A stretch of 64,000 nt of DNA from JAOPZW01 sp963835295 (GTDB lineage Bacteria > Actinomycetota > Thermoleophilia > Solirubrobacterales > Solirubrobacteraceae). The first letter of the stretch is position 1. Every line of letters begins with the position of its first letter. A model generated the notes under the pieces. It searched no databases and was not told the DNA's origin. It saw nothing but the letters and a program-made list of their open reading frames with translations. Location of the stretch: NCBI GenBank assembly GCA_963835295.1, contig CAWIEX010000002.1, positions 62,001 through 126,000 on the forward strand, read 5' to 3'. Positions 47,766 through 55,873 of the stretch are shown piece after piece. Both the position numbers and the translations under genes were made by a program.

Positions 47766-48838
47766 AGGCAGGCCGGTTCGTCGTCGACACGCACGTGCAC
47801 GCCCAGCGCTTCGCGGCGGGCAAGGGGATCTCCGCGCGCCCGCCCGAGACGACCGGCGGCAGCCAGTGGGGCACGCTGGGCAAGACGATGTCGGGCCTCG
47901 AGCCCTACGACAACACGCCGCGCCTGGAGTACGACATGGACTGCTACGGCGTCGACATGTGCGTCCTGCTGCCGGCCTTCGGGATGACCGACGAGCTCAA
48001 CCTCGAGATCGTCGAGCGCGCGCCCGACAAGTACGTCGCCGCCTGCGGCGCGACCGAGTACATCCGCCGCTGCCGCGCCGGCGCGGAGGAGTGGAGCATC
48101 GACGGCGTCTGCGCCGAGCTCGACCGGCTGCTGGGCACGGGCAAGTTCGTGGCCATCGGCGAGTCGCTGCCCTACATGCCCGCGCCGTGGGACAAGACGG
48201 CGCTCGTCAGCCGCGTGGACGCGATCGCGAACCTCTTGAAGATCGTCGAGGTGGCCCAGCAGCACGGCGTCGCGGCCCGCATCCACACCGGGATCCCCTA
48301 CGGCTACACGGCCGCCTACTCCTACGGCCCCATCGGGCCCGCGAACGTCAACCCGCTGTGGATGCTCGACATCGCGTCCGCCTTCCCGGACGTCAACCTG
48401 ATCTTCGACCACGGCGGCGTCCAGGCCGGCTGGTGGGAGCGCTTCTACGAGGAGTGCCTGGCCGTCATCGCGGCCAACGACAACGTTTACGTCGAGACCG
48501 GCCTGTGGTGGCGCGAGCTCTACGAGAAGCCGCTCATGGACCCCAACATCGGCCCGTCGAAGCTGCTGTGGGGCACCGACTGGGGCGCGAGCATGCAGAT
48601 CTACTCCCAGCCGGGGCGCTACCCGCCGAGCTACGCGGTCCAGCTGCGCGGCGAGGGCATCCCGCACTATCAGGTCGACTACTGGGGCTGGAGCCTGCGC
48701 GAGCTGACCTCGCTGCGGATCGCCCAGGACGACATGAACCTGATCCTCGGCGGCAACGCGGCGCGCGTCTTCGGCCTCGACGTGCCGCACACGCGGCTGT
48801 TCAAGCCGCCCTCCGACCAGGTCGGGCGCAAGCGCTAG
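47762..48838 (+). CDS. Amidohydrolase-2 family enzyme, third paralogue
   Basis: A 358-residue TIM-barrel metal enzyme. Unlike the two at 28-31 kb it keeps the full H-x-H motif (VDTHVHAQRF, His residues at about 11 and 13). AARIHTGIPYG, LIFDHGG and LLWGTDWGAS supply the other metal-site positions. It overlaps the CoA ligase by 4 nt and ends the operon. Decarboxylation or hydrolysis of a cyclic acid is likely; the substrate is unknown. Confidence 0.85.
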   Translation: MKAGRFVVDTHVHAQRFAAGKGISARPPETTGGSQWGTLGKTMSGLEPYDNTPRLEYDMDCYGVDMCVLLPAFGMTDELNLEIVERAPDKYVAACGATEYIRRCRAGAEEWSIDGVCAELDRLLGTGKFVAIGESLPYMPAPWDKTALVSRVDAIANLLKIVEVAQQHGVAARIHTGIPYGYTAAYSYGPIGPANVNPLWMLDIASAFPDVNLIFDHGGVQAGWWERFYEECLAVIAANDNVYVETGLWWRELYEKPLMDPNIGPSKLLWGTDWGASMQIYSQPGRYPPSYAVQLRGEGIPHYQVDYWGWSLRELTSLRIAQDDMNLILGGNAARVFGLDVPHTRLFKPPSDQVGRKR

Positions 48839-48871
48839 CGCGAACGGCGAGACACGGCCGCGCGGGCTCCT

Positions 48872-48950
48872 ACGGCAGAGCAGTCGTAGGTGGTACCGAT
48901 GACCGCGGCGGCCGGGGGCGACAGTCTGGTGGCGTCGACTGCTCTGCCGT
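48872..48950. repeat. Inverted repeat with 15-bp perfect arms
   Basis: ACGGCAGAGCAGTCG (48872-48886) and its exact complement (48936-48950) enclose 49 nt, after the catabolic operon and before the next gene. The core GGCAGAGCAG is shared with the direct repeats at 31434-31498. Confidence 0.85.
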
Positions 48951-48972
48951 CGAGGGCTCAGGAGGTCGGACG

Positions 48973-49926
48973 ATGATGTATCGGTCAGGCAGGTGCCACG
49001 TGGCCCCGGTCGCGCTGTTCGCACTCGTCGTCGCGGCGGCAACACCCGCCCGGGCGGACACGCTCATCCAGCCGCTCAGCGCAGCGCGCAACCTCGCCCA
49101 GGGCGGCATCTCGACGAAGGTGCTTCCGAGCGGACAGATCGTCCAGGGATCCGGCTGGCTCGCCTGGGCGCAGCCCGTCGACCGGGGACGCTGGCGCCTG
49201 GTGGTCCGCTCGCCGCAGGACGTCACGACGTCACCCGCCATTCCCGATTTCGGCGCGGCGCCGGACCCCGACATCGGCTCGGACCGCGTTGGCGGCAGCG
49301 GCCTGCGACTCTTCGTCGTCTACAGCCGGTGCGCGGGCACCTCTGCGATCGCCGGCTGTGACGTCTACCGCTACGACGTCGTCGGCGGCACCGAGGAGCG
49401 GGTCACGGCGATCTCGAGCGCCACCGCCAGCGAGACGGCTCCGAGCGTCCGCTCGGGCCTGTGGTCGTTCGTGCGCCGTGGCTCCGGAGCGTCCCGGCCC
49501 GGCGTCTACGTGTCCACGCCGCGCGGGGGTGTGCGGCGGCTGTCCGGGGTCCTCGCGCGCGAGACCGCGCTGGGCGCCGACGGGAGCCGCGTCGCCTACG
49601 CCTACAACTCATCCAACGGCGGCGGTGTCGCAGTCCGGCGCCTGTCCGGGGAGGGCGGCGTCGTCGTCGCGGCGACGCGCCAGCCGGCGGTGCCGGCCAG
49701 CCTCGTCGGCACCCGCTACAAGTACGGCTGGCTCATGCCCGCCGGTGGCCTCGGACAGAGCGTCATGTGGTCGAGCAGGTTGAGCGGCCGCACGACCTCG
49801 GTGACGGTGTCGTCCGGCCGGCGCAACCTGCCGGCCTCGACGAACAGCATCACGACGAACGGCCACGTCCCCGACAAGTACCTCGCCGACACGGGCATCT
49901 TCACGCTGAGCCCGCCGCTCTTCTAG
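48973..49926 (+). CDS. Secreted protein of unknown function, beta-propeller-like
   Basis: A 317-residue protein with a Sec signal peptide (residues 2-27, ending PARA). The body is Ser/Gly/Val-rich with repeated short strands (WRLVVRSPQDV, YRYDVVGGTEERV, RPGVYVSTPRGG, SRVAYAYNSSNGGGV) suggestive of a beta-propeller or other repeat fold. There is no lipobox. A clear Shine-Dalgarno AGGAGG is 7 nt before ATG 48973. No family is recognised. It ends at a small hairpin. Confidence 0.6.
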   Translation: MMYRSGRCHVAPVALFALVVAAATPARADTLIQPLSAARNLAQGGISTKVLPSGQIVQGSGWLAWAQPVDRGRWRLVVRSPQDVTTSPAIPDFGAAPDPDIGSDRVGGSGLRLFVVYSRCAGTSAIAGCDVYRYDVVGGTEERVTAISSATASETAPSVRSGLWSFVRRGSGASRPGVYVSTPRGGVRRLSGVLARETALGADGSRVAYAYNSSNGGGVAVRRLSGEGGVVVAATRQPAVPASLVGTRYKYGWLMPAGGLGQSVMWSSRLSGRTTSVTVSSGRRNLPASTNSITTNGHVPDKYLADTGIFTLSPPLF

Positions 49927-49927
49927 C

Positions 49928-49942
49928 CCGAGCCTCGCTCGG
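49928..49942. terminator. Short hairpin after the secreted protein gene
   Basis: CCGAGC-ctc-GCTCGG immediately follows the stop codon in a 63-bp convergent gap. A second GC-rich dyad (CCCGCG...GCGGG) is near 49972. Together they may terminate both genes. Confidence 0.5.
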
Positions 49943-49989
49943 AGTCGCGGACGCCACCGACCGCTTTCCAACCCGCGCCGCGGGCCGGG

Positions 49990-51444
49990 CTAGGCGTCGA
50001 CGGGCGCCGGCGCCTGCGGGTGCGGCTGCTGCTGCGGGTGGCGCACGCGCACGAGCCCGACCAGGGCGATCAGCGCGCCAGCGAAGGCGAACGCCGCGCC
50101 GACCACGAAGGCGTGCCGGTAGCCGCCGGTCAGCGCTTCGGCGTCGATGCCTCCGGCGCCGGCGAGGTCGGCCGTGCGCTGGGTGGCGATGGTCGCGAGC
50201 GCGGCCAGCCCGAGCGAGCCGCCGACCTGCCGCGAGGTGTTGACCAGGCCCGAGGCCAGGCCTGCCTCAGAGCGCGCGACGCCCGCGACCGCCGCGATGG
50301 TGACGGGCACGAAGGACAGCCCCAGGCCGGTCGTGGTGATGACGCCGGGCAGCAGGACGTCGCCGACGTAGGAGCCGTGCGGCGAGAGCCCCGTGAAGAG
50401 CAGCATCCCCGTGCCCAGCAGGGCCATGCCGAGCGCGAGGATCGGCCCCGGGCCCAGGCGCGCCGACAGGCGGGCGGCGAACGTCGAGGCGACGATGATC
50501 GCACCGGTCATGGGCAGGAAGCACAGGCCGGTCTCGATCGGGGTGTAGCCGAGGACCTGCTGCAGATACAGCGAGAGGAAGTACCACATCGCGAAGACCG
50601 AGCAGCCGAGCAGGAAGACCACGAGGTTGGCCGCGGTCAGCGTGCGCGAGCGGAAGATCCCCAGGGGTACGAGCGGCCGCGGCGCGCGGCGCTCGATGAA
50701 GAGGAAGAGCACGAGCAGCGCCAGCCCGGCGCCGGCGACCTCGAGCGTCGGCCCCGACGTCCAGCCGTTGACGTCGGTGCGCACGATGGCGAAGGTCAGC
50801 AGCACGAGGCCTGCGGTGACGCTCAGCGCGCCGGCGACGTCGAAGTGGCGCTCGCCCGCGGCCTTGCGCGTGCTCTCGTCGATGAAGCGCATCGCGCCCA
50901 TCGCGCCGAGGATCCCGACCGGCACGTTGATGAAGAGGATCCACTGCCAGCCCAGCAGCTGGGTCAGCACGCCGCCCAGGAGAACCCCGGTCGACCCGCC
51001 CACCGCGCCCATCGCGCCCCAGTAGCCGAGCGCGCGGTTGCGCTCGTAGCCCTCCTCGAAGGTGGTGGTGATGATGGCCAGCGTGGCCGGCGCCACCACG
51101 GCGCCGCCCAGGCCCTGCACCGCGCGCGCGGCGGTGAGCATCCCCTGGCTGGTCGACAGGCCGCCGGCGAGGGAGGCGACCGCGAAGAGCAGCATCCCGG
51201 CCACGAAGACGCGCCGGCGGCCCAGCAGGTCGGCCGCGCGACCCCCGAGGAGCAGGAAGCCGGCGAAGGTCAGCGTGTAGGCGTTGACCACCCACTGCAG
51301 GTCGACGGCCGAGAAGCCGAGGTCCTTGCGGATCGACGGCAGGGCGACGTTCACGACCGAGATGTCGAGGATGACCATGAACTGCGCGAGGCAGGTCAGG
51401 GCCAGGATCCAGCGCTTGCGGGCGGCGTCGGGGGGTGATTGCAC
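49990..51444 (-). CDS. DHA2-family MFS drug transporter
   Basis: A 484-residue integral membrane protein with ~14 helices: FMVILDISVVNVALPSI in helix 1 and motif A GGRAADLLGRRRVF. A polar His/Gln/Pro tail (HPQQQPHPQ) follows the last helix. GTG 51444 has TAGTTT 9 nt upstream (leaderless). It is divergent from a cupin gene. Its substrate is unknown; it is a paralogue of the pump at 7315. Confidence 0.9.
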   Translation of the reverse strand: MQSPPDAARKRWILALTCLAQFMVILDISVVNVALPSIRKDLGFSAVDLQWVVNAYTLTFAGFLLLGGRAADLLGRRRVFVAGMLLFAVASLAGGLSTSQGMLTAARAVQGLGGAVVAPATLAIITTTFEEGYERNRALGYWGAMGAVGGSTGVLLGGVLTQLLGWQWILFINVPVGILGAMGAMRFIDESTRKAAGERHFDVAGALSVTAGLVLLTFAIVRTDVNGWTSGPTLEVAGAGLALLVLFLFIERRAPRPLVPLGIFRSRTLTAANLVVFLLGCSVFAMWYFLSLYLQQVLGYTPIETGLCFLPMTGAIIVASTFAARLSARLGPGPILALGMALLGTGMLLFTGLSPHGSYVGDVLLPGVITTTGLGLSFVPVTIAAVAGVARSEAGLASGLVNTSRQVGGSLGLAALATIATQRTADLAGAGGIDAEALTGGYRHAFVVGAAFAFAGALIALVGLVRVRHPQQQPHPQAPAPVDA

Positions 51445-51486
51445 CTACAACCGAAACTAGCAGGACGGCGATAGCGTGCCCGGGCC

Positions 51487-51960
51487 ATGACCCCCGAGAC
51501 GCATCGCTTCGCCGACGACGGCGCGATCCCCAACAGCCGCCTGCCAGTGCTCGTCTACCACGGCGTCGAAGAGCCCGAGGCGCGCTTCGCCCGCCATGGC
51601 TGGGGCGGGTCGTGGCGCGACGGCATCTTCGACTTCCACCACTTCCACAGCACGGCCCACGAGGTGCTGGGCATCCTCGCCGGGCGCGCGAGCGTGCAGC
51701 TCGGCGGCGCGAGCGGCAAGCGCTTCGAGGTCGCCCCCGGCGACGTGCTCGTGCTCCCGGCCGGCACCGGCCACTGCCGCATCGACTCGAGCGCCGACCT
51801 GCTGGTGGCCGGCGCCTACCCGGCCCGCCAGAGCTGGGACCTGCGCCGCGGCGATCCCAGCGAGCACGACGAGGTGCTCGCCAACATCGCCGCGGTCGCG
51901 TTGCCCGAGACCGATCCCGTGCTCGGCCCCGACGGTCCGCTCGTCGAGCTCTGGCGCTAG
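51487..51960 (+). CDS. Cupin-domain protein
   Basis: A 157-residue single cupin. The metal-site region is FHHFHSTAHEVLGILAG with the second motif GDVLVLPAGTGHCRI. It resembles small YjlB-like cupins. It is leaderless: TAGCGT 9 nt before ATG 51487. Divergent from the MFS pump and possibly co-regulated with it. The function is not known. Confidence 0.82.
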   Translation: MTPETHRFADDGAIPNSRLPVLVYHGVEEPEARFARHGWGGSWRDGIFDFHHFHSTAHEVLGILAGRASVQLGGASGKRFEVAPGDVLVLPAGTGHCRIDSSADLLVAGAYPARQSWDLRRGDPSEHDEVLANIAAVALPETDPVLGPDGPLVELWR

Positions 51961-52060
51961 CCCGGCACCGGGAAGGCCACGGGGCTGCGGTAGCCGTTGC
52001 GGTCCACGGCGCGCACGCCGACCTGCACCGCGCCACACCACCTCGTAGCGAGGAGAGGGT
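51957..52060 (-). pseudogene. C-terminal gene remnant, M28-peptidase-like
   Basis: The reverse strand reads PSPRYEVVWR in one frame, then, after a shift, AVQVGVRAVDRNGYRSP and VAFPVPG with a stop at 51957-51959. Strings of the type YEVVWR and VRAVDxxGxRSPV near a C-terminus are familiar from M28-family peptidases and relatives. The middle is missing and no upstream part exists, so this is debris. The rest of the 51961-52143 gap shows nothing gene-like. Confidence 0.4.
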
Positions 52061-52143
52061 ATGTCGCGTGCCGAAGCTGACGAGCTTCGCGATGCCGCGC
52101 GTGTCCGCCTGCGCACGCGCGGCCGGCCGCTGGCGGGCGGTGG

Positions 52144-52752
52144 CTACTTGACCGTCAGGTCCGCGTACTGCCCGGCGGCGTAGTGGCCCGGGAGATTGCA
52201 GATCAGGGCGTAGTGGCCGGCGGCCAGCTTCAGCTTCAGCGCCTTGGTCTGGCCGGGCTTCACGCTGCCGATCTCGCCCACGTTGCCGGCCTCGTCGGCC
52301 TTTCCGCCCTTCAGGAGATCCGAGGCGGGCTTCGACGTCTTGAGGACGACGAACTCGTGCTCGACCTTGCCCGCGTTGCTGACGTTGAAGGTCACGGCCC
52401 CGCTGGCGACCGCTGCCGGCTTGGGTGCGACGTTGAACTCGCTGAGCGTGACCGCGCTTGCGTGCGCCAGCGCGGCGGCGGCCGGCGCCGGGGCGACGAC
52501 GGGCGCCGAGACGGACACCGTGTTCGACGGCGTGCCGTCGAGCTTCACGGCCACGGCGACGAGGTTGGCGAGCGCGATGATGAGCGCGAGCCCCGCGAAG
52601 AAAGCGAAGCCGCGGTAGACGCGACTGGCCTCCGCGCGCTGGGCGCGCAGCTCGTCGCGGATCTCGGCCAGGGCGTGGGCGTCGGCCGACCTGGCCGGCG
52701 CCGCGAGCTCGGGCAACGCCTCCTGCTCATAGGTCTCCATGTCGACCGGCAT
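52144..52752 (-). CDS. Membrane-anchored cupredoxin-like protein with axial Gln
   Basis: A 202-residue protein. Residues 1-47 are cytosolic and partly helical, 48-70 form one membrane helix, and 100-202 a type 1 copper domain facing outward. Copper ligands are His132 (VEHEF), Cys185 and His190 (ICNLPGHY). The axial position, usually Met in C-N-x-P-G-H-x3-G-M, is Gln195 (GQY), as in stellacyanin-type sites. It should be an electron carrier of low potential. No oxidase genes are adjacent. Confidence 0.8.
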   Translation of the reverse strand: MPVDMETYEQEALPELAAPARSADAHALAEIRDELRAQRAEASRVYRGFAFFAGLALIIALANLVAVAVKLDGTPSNTVSVSAPVVAPAPAAAALAHASAVTLSEFNVAPKPAAVASGAVTFNVSNAGKVEHEFVVLKTSKPASDLLKGGKADEAGNVGEIGSVKPGQTKALKLKLAAGHYALICNLPGHYAAGQYADLTVK

Positions 52753-52865
52753 CTGAGGCTCCCTTCCCGAGGAACTGCGTTCGGGTGATTGAACGCCCAG
52801 GCGGCCGCCGCGCCATCCGTCAGCCCCCGCCGTCCGCCAGCGGGAAACCCGGAACCGCGACTGGC

Positions 52866-54380
52866 ATGCTTCGCGGCGTGAACGGCCCGGCGACCGTCGT
52901 CCTCGGCGTTGACATCGGGACGACCAGCGCCAAGGCGGTCGCCTTCGACGCCGACGGCCGCGAGCTGGGTCGCGGGGAGACGGGCTACCCGTTGCTCGAG
53001 CCCGAGCACGGCCAGGCCGTGCAGGACCCCGTCGTCGTGGTCGAGGGCACGCTCGCGGCCATACGCGCCGCCGCGGCCGGCGCGCGCGACCGGGGGGCGC
53101 CGATCGCCGCGCTGTCGTTCAGCGGCGCCCTGCACTCCCTCGTGGGCCTCGACGCGCGGGGCAGGGCGCTCACGCCGCTGGTGACGTGGGGCGACATGCG
53201 GGCCACCGAGCAGGCCGCGCGCCTGCGCGCCGAGCATCCCGAGCTGCACGACCGGACCGGCACCCCGCTGCACCCGATGTCGCCGCTGCCCAAGCTGGTG
53301 TGGCTCGCCGAGCACGAGCCCGAGACGTTCGCCGCCGTCACGCGCTGGGCTGGGATCAAGGAGCTGGTGGTCGCCCGGCTGACGGACACGTGGGCGGTCG
53401 ACCACTCGGTCGCCTCGGGCACCGGCCTGCTCAACCTGCGCGCGCTGGACTGGGACGCCGAGGCGCTCGCGATCGCGGGCATCGAGGCCGAGGCGCTCTC
53501 GCCGCTCGTGCCCGCCACGCACCGGTTGGAGCTGGCCGCGGCGCCCGCCGCCGACCTCGGGCTCGAGGCGGGGCTCGCGCTCATCGTCGGCGCCGCCGAC
53601 GGTCCGCTGGCCAACCTCGGCCTCGGCGCGGTGCACCCCGGCGTGGCGGCCTGCTCGATCGGCACGAGCGGGGCGCTGCGCGTGATGGTCGAGGGCCCCG
53701 CGGTCGATCCCCAGCGGCGGGTCTTCTGCTACGCACTGGTGCCGGGGCGCTGGATCGTCGGAGGGGCCATCAACAACGGCGGCGCGGTGCTGCGCTGGGC
53801 CGGTGAGGCGCTGGCGCCCGACCTCGGCCCCCATCCCGAAGCGCAGCTGCTCGAGCTGGCCGCGACCGTGCCGGCCGGCAGCGAGGGGCTGCTCATGCTC
53901 CCCTACCTGATGTCCGAGCGCGCCCCGCACTGGAGCTCGGTGGCGCGCGGCGCCTATGTCGGGCTGACCCGCCACCACGGCCGGGCGCACCTCGTGCGCG
54001 CGGGGCTCGAAGGCGTCTGCCTGCAGCTCGCGCTCGTGCTCGCCTCGGTGCGCGACGCGGGCAACGAGGTGCGCGAGATCCGCGCCACCGGCGGCTTCGC
54101 CCGCAGCGAGCTGTGGCGCCAGATGCTGGCCGACGCGCTGGGCATGCCGATCGGCTTCGCCGCCGGCCGCGAGGGGTCCGCCTTCGGTGCCGCGCTGCTG
54201 GCGATGGATGCCCTCGGGCTGGTCGACGGCATCGAGTCCGCTGCGCAGCTGGTGGACATCGAGGACGTCGTCGAGCCCCAGGAGGATGCCGCCGACGTCT
54301 ACGCGGACCTGCTGCCCACCTTCGCCGCGCTCTACGACGCGCTGACGCCGGCCTTTCGCGCCCTGGAGCCCCACCGCTGA
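52866..54380 (+). CDS. gntK: FGGY-family carbohydrate kinase, gluconokinase-like
   Basis: A 504-residue sugar kinase. VVLGVDIGTTSAKAVAFD is the first phosphate-binding motif. SFSGALHSLVGLDARG, GTPLHPMSPLPKLVW and VDHSVASGTGLLNL match GntK of the FGGY family (gluconate to 6-phosphogluconate) better than xylulokinase. CSIGTSGALRVM and INNGGAVLRW complete the second domain. ATG 52866 is used; GTG 52878, 12 nt on, is an alternative start. No gluconate permease is adjacent. Confidence 0.78.
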   Translation: MLRGVNGPATVVLGVDIGTTSAKAVAFDADGRELGRGETGYPLLEPEHGQAVQDPVVVVEGTLAAIRAAAAGARDRGAPIAALSFSGALHSLVGLDARGRALTPLVTWGDMRATEQAARLRAEHPELHDRTGTPLHPMSPLPKLVWLAEHEPETFAAVTRWAGIKELVVARLTDTWAVDHSVASGTGLLNLRALDWDAEALAIAGIEAEALSPLVPATHRLELAAAPAADLGLEAGLALIVGAADGPLANLGLGAVHPGVAACSIGTSGALRVMVEGPAVDPQRRVFCYALVPGRWIVGGAINNGGAVLRWAGEALAPDLGPHPEAQLLELAATVPAGSEGLLMLPYLMSERAPHWSSVARGAYVGLTRHHGRAHLVRAGLEGVCLQLALVLASVRDAGNEVREIRATGGFARSELWRQMLADALGMPIGFAAGREGSAFGAALLAMDALGLVDGIESAAQLVDIEDVVEPQEDAADVYADLLPTFAALYDALTPAFRALEPHR

Positions 54381-54393
54381 GCCGTGCGCTCGG

Positions 54394-54442
54394 CGGCCCC
54401 GGCGCGTCCTGCCCCTGAGAGGTGCCTGTCACGCCGGGGCCG
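54394..54442 (+). terminator. Hairpin after the FGGY kinase
   Basis: Perfect 11-bp arms CGGCCCCGGCG (54394-54404) and CGCCGGGGCCG (54432-54442) enclose 27 nt, 13 nt after the stop. The loop contains GTCCTGCCCCTGA, similar to the core of the repeats at 6727 and 61853. Confidence 0.65.
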
Positions 54443-54583
54443 CGATGGACGTCTGGCCGGGGGGGGCTTGACCGGCGGAACGACGTCTCGAGCGCGCCTG
54501 TGCAGTGAGTAAGACGTCGCGTCGGCCTCCATCCTTCCCGTCCACCCACGCAAATCGGCGGTCCACGACGGCGTTATACGAGC

Positions 54584-55873
54584 GTGTACGCCTCTGTCCG
54601 CAACGTGCCCGCCGAGGTCATCGCGGCACCCGCCGTGCGCACCGGCCGCCGCCGGATCGCGGTCTCGCGGACCGTCATCCTGCTCGGCCTCGTCAGCCTC
54701 TTCACCGACCTCTCGCAGGAGATGGTCACCGCCGTCCTGCCGCTGTACCTGACCTACCAGGTCCGGCTCAGCCCGCTGCAGTTCGGCTTCATCGACGGGA
54801 TGTACCAGGGCGCGACGGCGCTGGTGCGCCTGCTCGGCGGGCTCGTGGCCGATCGCAAGGAGCGCCACAAGGAGGTCGCCGCCACCGGCTACGGCGCGTC
54901 GGCGCTGTGCAAGCTCGGCCTCGTCGCGGTCGGCGGAGCGTGGCTGGGGACGACGGCCGTCCTGCTCGTCGACCGCCTGGGCAAGGGCATCCGCACCGCG
55001 CCGCGCGACGCGTTGATCTCGCTCGACAGCGAGCGCGCCGGCCTGGGCCGCTCCTTCGGTGTGCACCGCGCGCTCGACACGGTCGGCGCCATGCTCGGCC
55101 CGCTCGCCGCCTTCGTCCTGCTCGCCCAGCTCCCGGGCCAGTACAACACGGTCTTCCTGGTCTCGTTCTCGATCGCGCTGATCGGGCTGGGGATCCTCAT
55201 CCTCTTCGTCGAGAACCGCCGCGACCGCGAGCCGGTGGCCGATGAGCTGGCCGCACCGGTGGCGCCGAAGGAGCACGTCACCTTCCGCGCCGCGATGGGC
55301 CTGTTCCGGATCACGCGCTTTCGCGTCATCGCGCTCGTGGGCTCCGGGCTGGGGCTGCTGACCATCAGCGACGCGTTCGTCTATCTCGTCATCCAGCGCC
55401 AGACCCACCTCGACGTCAAGTGGTTCCCGCTGCTCTTCCTGGGCACGGCGATGGCCTACCTCGGCTTCGCCGTCCCCATCGGGCGGATCGCCGACCGCGT
55501 CGGGCGCGGGCGCGTCTTCCTGGCCGGGCACCTGGCCCTGCTCGGCGTCTACCTCGTGCTGCGCTTCTCCGACCTCGGCGCGGGCGCCGTGCTGTGCACG
55601 CTCCTGCTCTTCGGCCTGTACTACGCGTCGACCGACGGGGTGCTCATGGCCCTGGCGAGCCCGACCATCCCCGAGCGCCTGCGCACGAGCGGCTTCGCCC
55701 TCATCACCACCGGCACCGCGACGACGCGCTTCATGTCGTCGGTCGCCTTCGGGGCCATCTGGGTCGCGTGGGGCTCGCAGGTGGCGATGCTCATCTTCCT
55801 GGTCGGCCTCGCGGTCATGGTGCCGGCGGCAGCGCTCGCCCTGCGCAGGCATCCCGAGGCGGCGCCGGCGTGA
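54584..55873 (+). CDS. MFS transporter
   Basis: A 429-residue protein with about 12 membrane helices. Conserved segments are LFTDLSQEMVTAVLPLYL, GGLVADRKERHKE (motif A form) and DRLGKGIRTAPRDALIS. The last also occurs in a set of uncharacterised MFS proteins of bacteria with metal- or metabolite-export roles. Start GTG 54584; the ribosome site is weak. The next gene overlaps by 4 nt, so the two proteins probably work together. Confidence 0.82.
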   Translation: MYASVRNVPAEVIAAPAVRTGRRRIAVSRTVILLGLVSLFTDLSQEMVTAVLPLYLTYQVRLSPLQFGFIDGMYQGATALVRLLGGLVADRKERHKEVAATGYGASALCKLGLVAVGGAWLGTTAVLLVDRLGKGIRTAPRDALISLDSERAGLGRSFGVHRALDTVGAMLGPLAAFVLLAQLPGQYNTVFLVSFSIALIGLGILILFVENRRDREPVADELAAPVAPKEHVTFRAAMGLFRITRFRVIALVGSGLGLLTISDAFVYLVIQRQTHLDVKWFPLLFLGTAMAYLGFAVPIGRIADRVGRGRVFLAGHLALLGVYLVLRFSDLGAGAVLCTLLLFGLYYASTDGVLMALASPTIPERLRTSGFALITTGTATTRFMSSVAFGAIWVAWGSQVAMLIFLVGLAVMVPAAALALRRHPEAAPA

